From positions 1-64,000 of the forward strand of contig CAUHQV010000007.1 in the NCBI GenBank assembly GCA_959608625.1: a DNA stretch of 64,000 bases, in the 5' to 3' direction. Shown here piece after piece: positions 63,598 to 64,000 of the stretch. The position numbers and the translations under genes are program-made. Positions within the stretch are counted from its first letter, which is position 1. Every line of letters begins with the position of its first letter. The notes under the pieces were generated by a model, which had not been told where the DNA came from, ran no database searches, and saw only the letters and a program-made list of their open reading frames with translations. This DNA comes from an uncultured Flavobacteriales bacterium. Lineage in GTDB: Bacteria; Bacteroidota; Bacteroidia; Flavobacteriales; UBA1820.

Positions 63598-64000
63598 TTA
63601 ATCGTTTTCTTTCCTTACGGCCAGATCGCCTTCGGTTTTCACGATAGTCCCGCTATCGGCTACGCCCCGGAAAGCGACCAGCGGATAGACCACGCACCGG
63701 CGCCCCAGGATACTGCCCGGATTGAGCACCGCATTGCATCCTATCTCCACATCGTCGCCCAGCACGGCACCCAGTTTCACCAGCCCCGTCGGATACTTTC
63801 CGTCTTCAAAGTCGATATGCACGGACGTACCGAACGATTTGAAGTTGGATATTTTCGCCCCTGCCCCCAGATGGGCATTGTGCCCCAATACCGAATCCCC
63901 TACATACGTCAAATGAGGCAATTGCACCCCATCGAACAGCAGGGCGTTCTTCACTTCGGTAAAATTGCCTATCACGCATCCGCGCCCGGCCACCACATCG
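63598..64000 (-). CDS. Left-handed beta-helix (hexapeptide) transferase, C-terminal part; N-terminus outside window
   Basis: Partial: 133 codons enter from the right edge and end at 63598. Hexapeptide-repeat strands are visible (GCVIGNFTEVKNALLFDGVQ, YVGDSVLGHNAHLGAG, AVLGDDVEIGCNAVLNPGS), so this is an LbH domain of the GlmU/LpxA type. In Bacteroidota such a domain often ends a nucleotidyltransferase of the UDP-GlcNAc or sugar-1-phosphate type; the missing N-terminus would decide. The pdxJ gene follows 18 nt later on the same strand. Confidence 0.7.
   Translation of the reverse strand, partial: DVVAGRGCVIGNFTEVKNALLFDGVQLPHLTYVGDSVLGHNAHLGAGAKISNFKSFGTSVHIDFEDGKYPTGLVKLGAVLGDDVEIGCNAVLNPGSILGRRCVVYPLVAFRGVADSGTIVKTEGDLAVRKEND

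Overview
The window is bacterial chromosome from a Bacteroidota member, most likely order Bacteroidales and plausibly Rikenellaceae/Alistipes. The support is moderately high-GC coding DNA, gene starts without Shine-Dalgarno sequences, promoters of the form TTTG-N19-TAnnTTTG, an aerotolerance (Bat) operon of the Bacteroides type, an rpsL-rpsG-fusA-rpsJ to rplQ superoperon without tuf or map, and Cys-free S4, S14 and L36. The genus is inference. No tRNA, rRNA, CRISPR array, insertion sequence or prophage was seen; the region reads as core chromosome with a few accessory genes.

Left part (1-19.9 kb): a truncated CBS-domain membrane protein and a PPOX-fold protein; an rpiB-rnr-tadA operon; two tandem outer-membrane beta-barrel paralogues; a small secreted protein; a thioredoxin-fold protein with an altered active site; class I fumarase; and a cell-wall peptide set (transglutaminase-like lipoprotein, Tat-type dipeptide epimerase, NlpC/P60 peptidase, with a divergent M23 peptidase). 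An orphan secreted protein behind a 22-bp perfect palindrome, an EttA-like ABC-F ATPase, an aspartyl protease-PDZ lipoprotein and an MGMT-like protein follow.

Middle (20-44.4 kb): pheS, a GAF protein, an orphan membrane protein, class II aldolase, an esterase plus a propeller lipoprotein, and a macrodomain/Nif3/zinc-ribbon-type operon in which the last two proteins have altered metal-ligand positions. A translationally coupled pair of lipoprotein glycosidases (GH127-like and GH106-like) is followed by mtnN, the full moxR-DUF58-batABCDE operon, a HAD phosphatase and carA.

Right part (44.5-64 kb): a continuous minus-strand superoperon of 32 translation, secretion and transcription genes from rpsL (61.9 kb) to rplQ (44.6 kb). 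It has one clear promoter at 62.1 kb with a ~225-nt leader and one strong terminator at 44.5 kb. Beyond it lie an L,D-transpeptidase, pdxJ and a truncated left-handed beta-helix transferase.

No wholly new multi-gene system could be proven from sequence alone. The best leads are the Nif3/Cys-less zinc-ribbon pair, the exported muropeptide set, the coupled GH127/GH106 lipoproteins, the 22-bp palindrome with its orphan secreted protein, and a 12-bp-stem hairpin between rpsJ and rplC.
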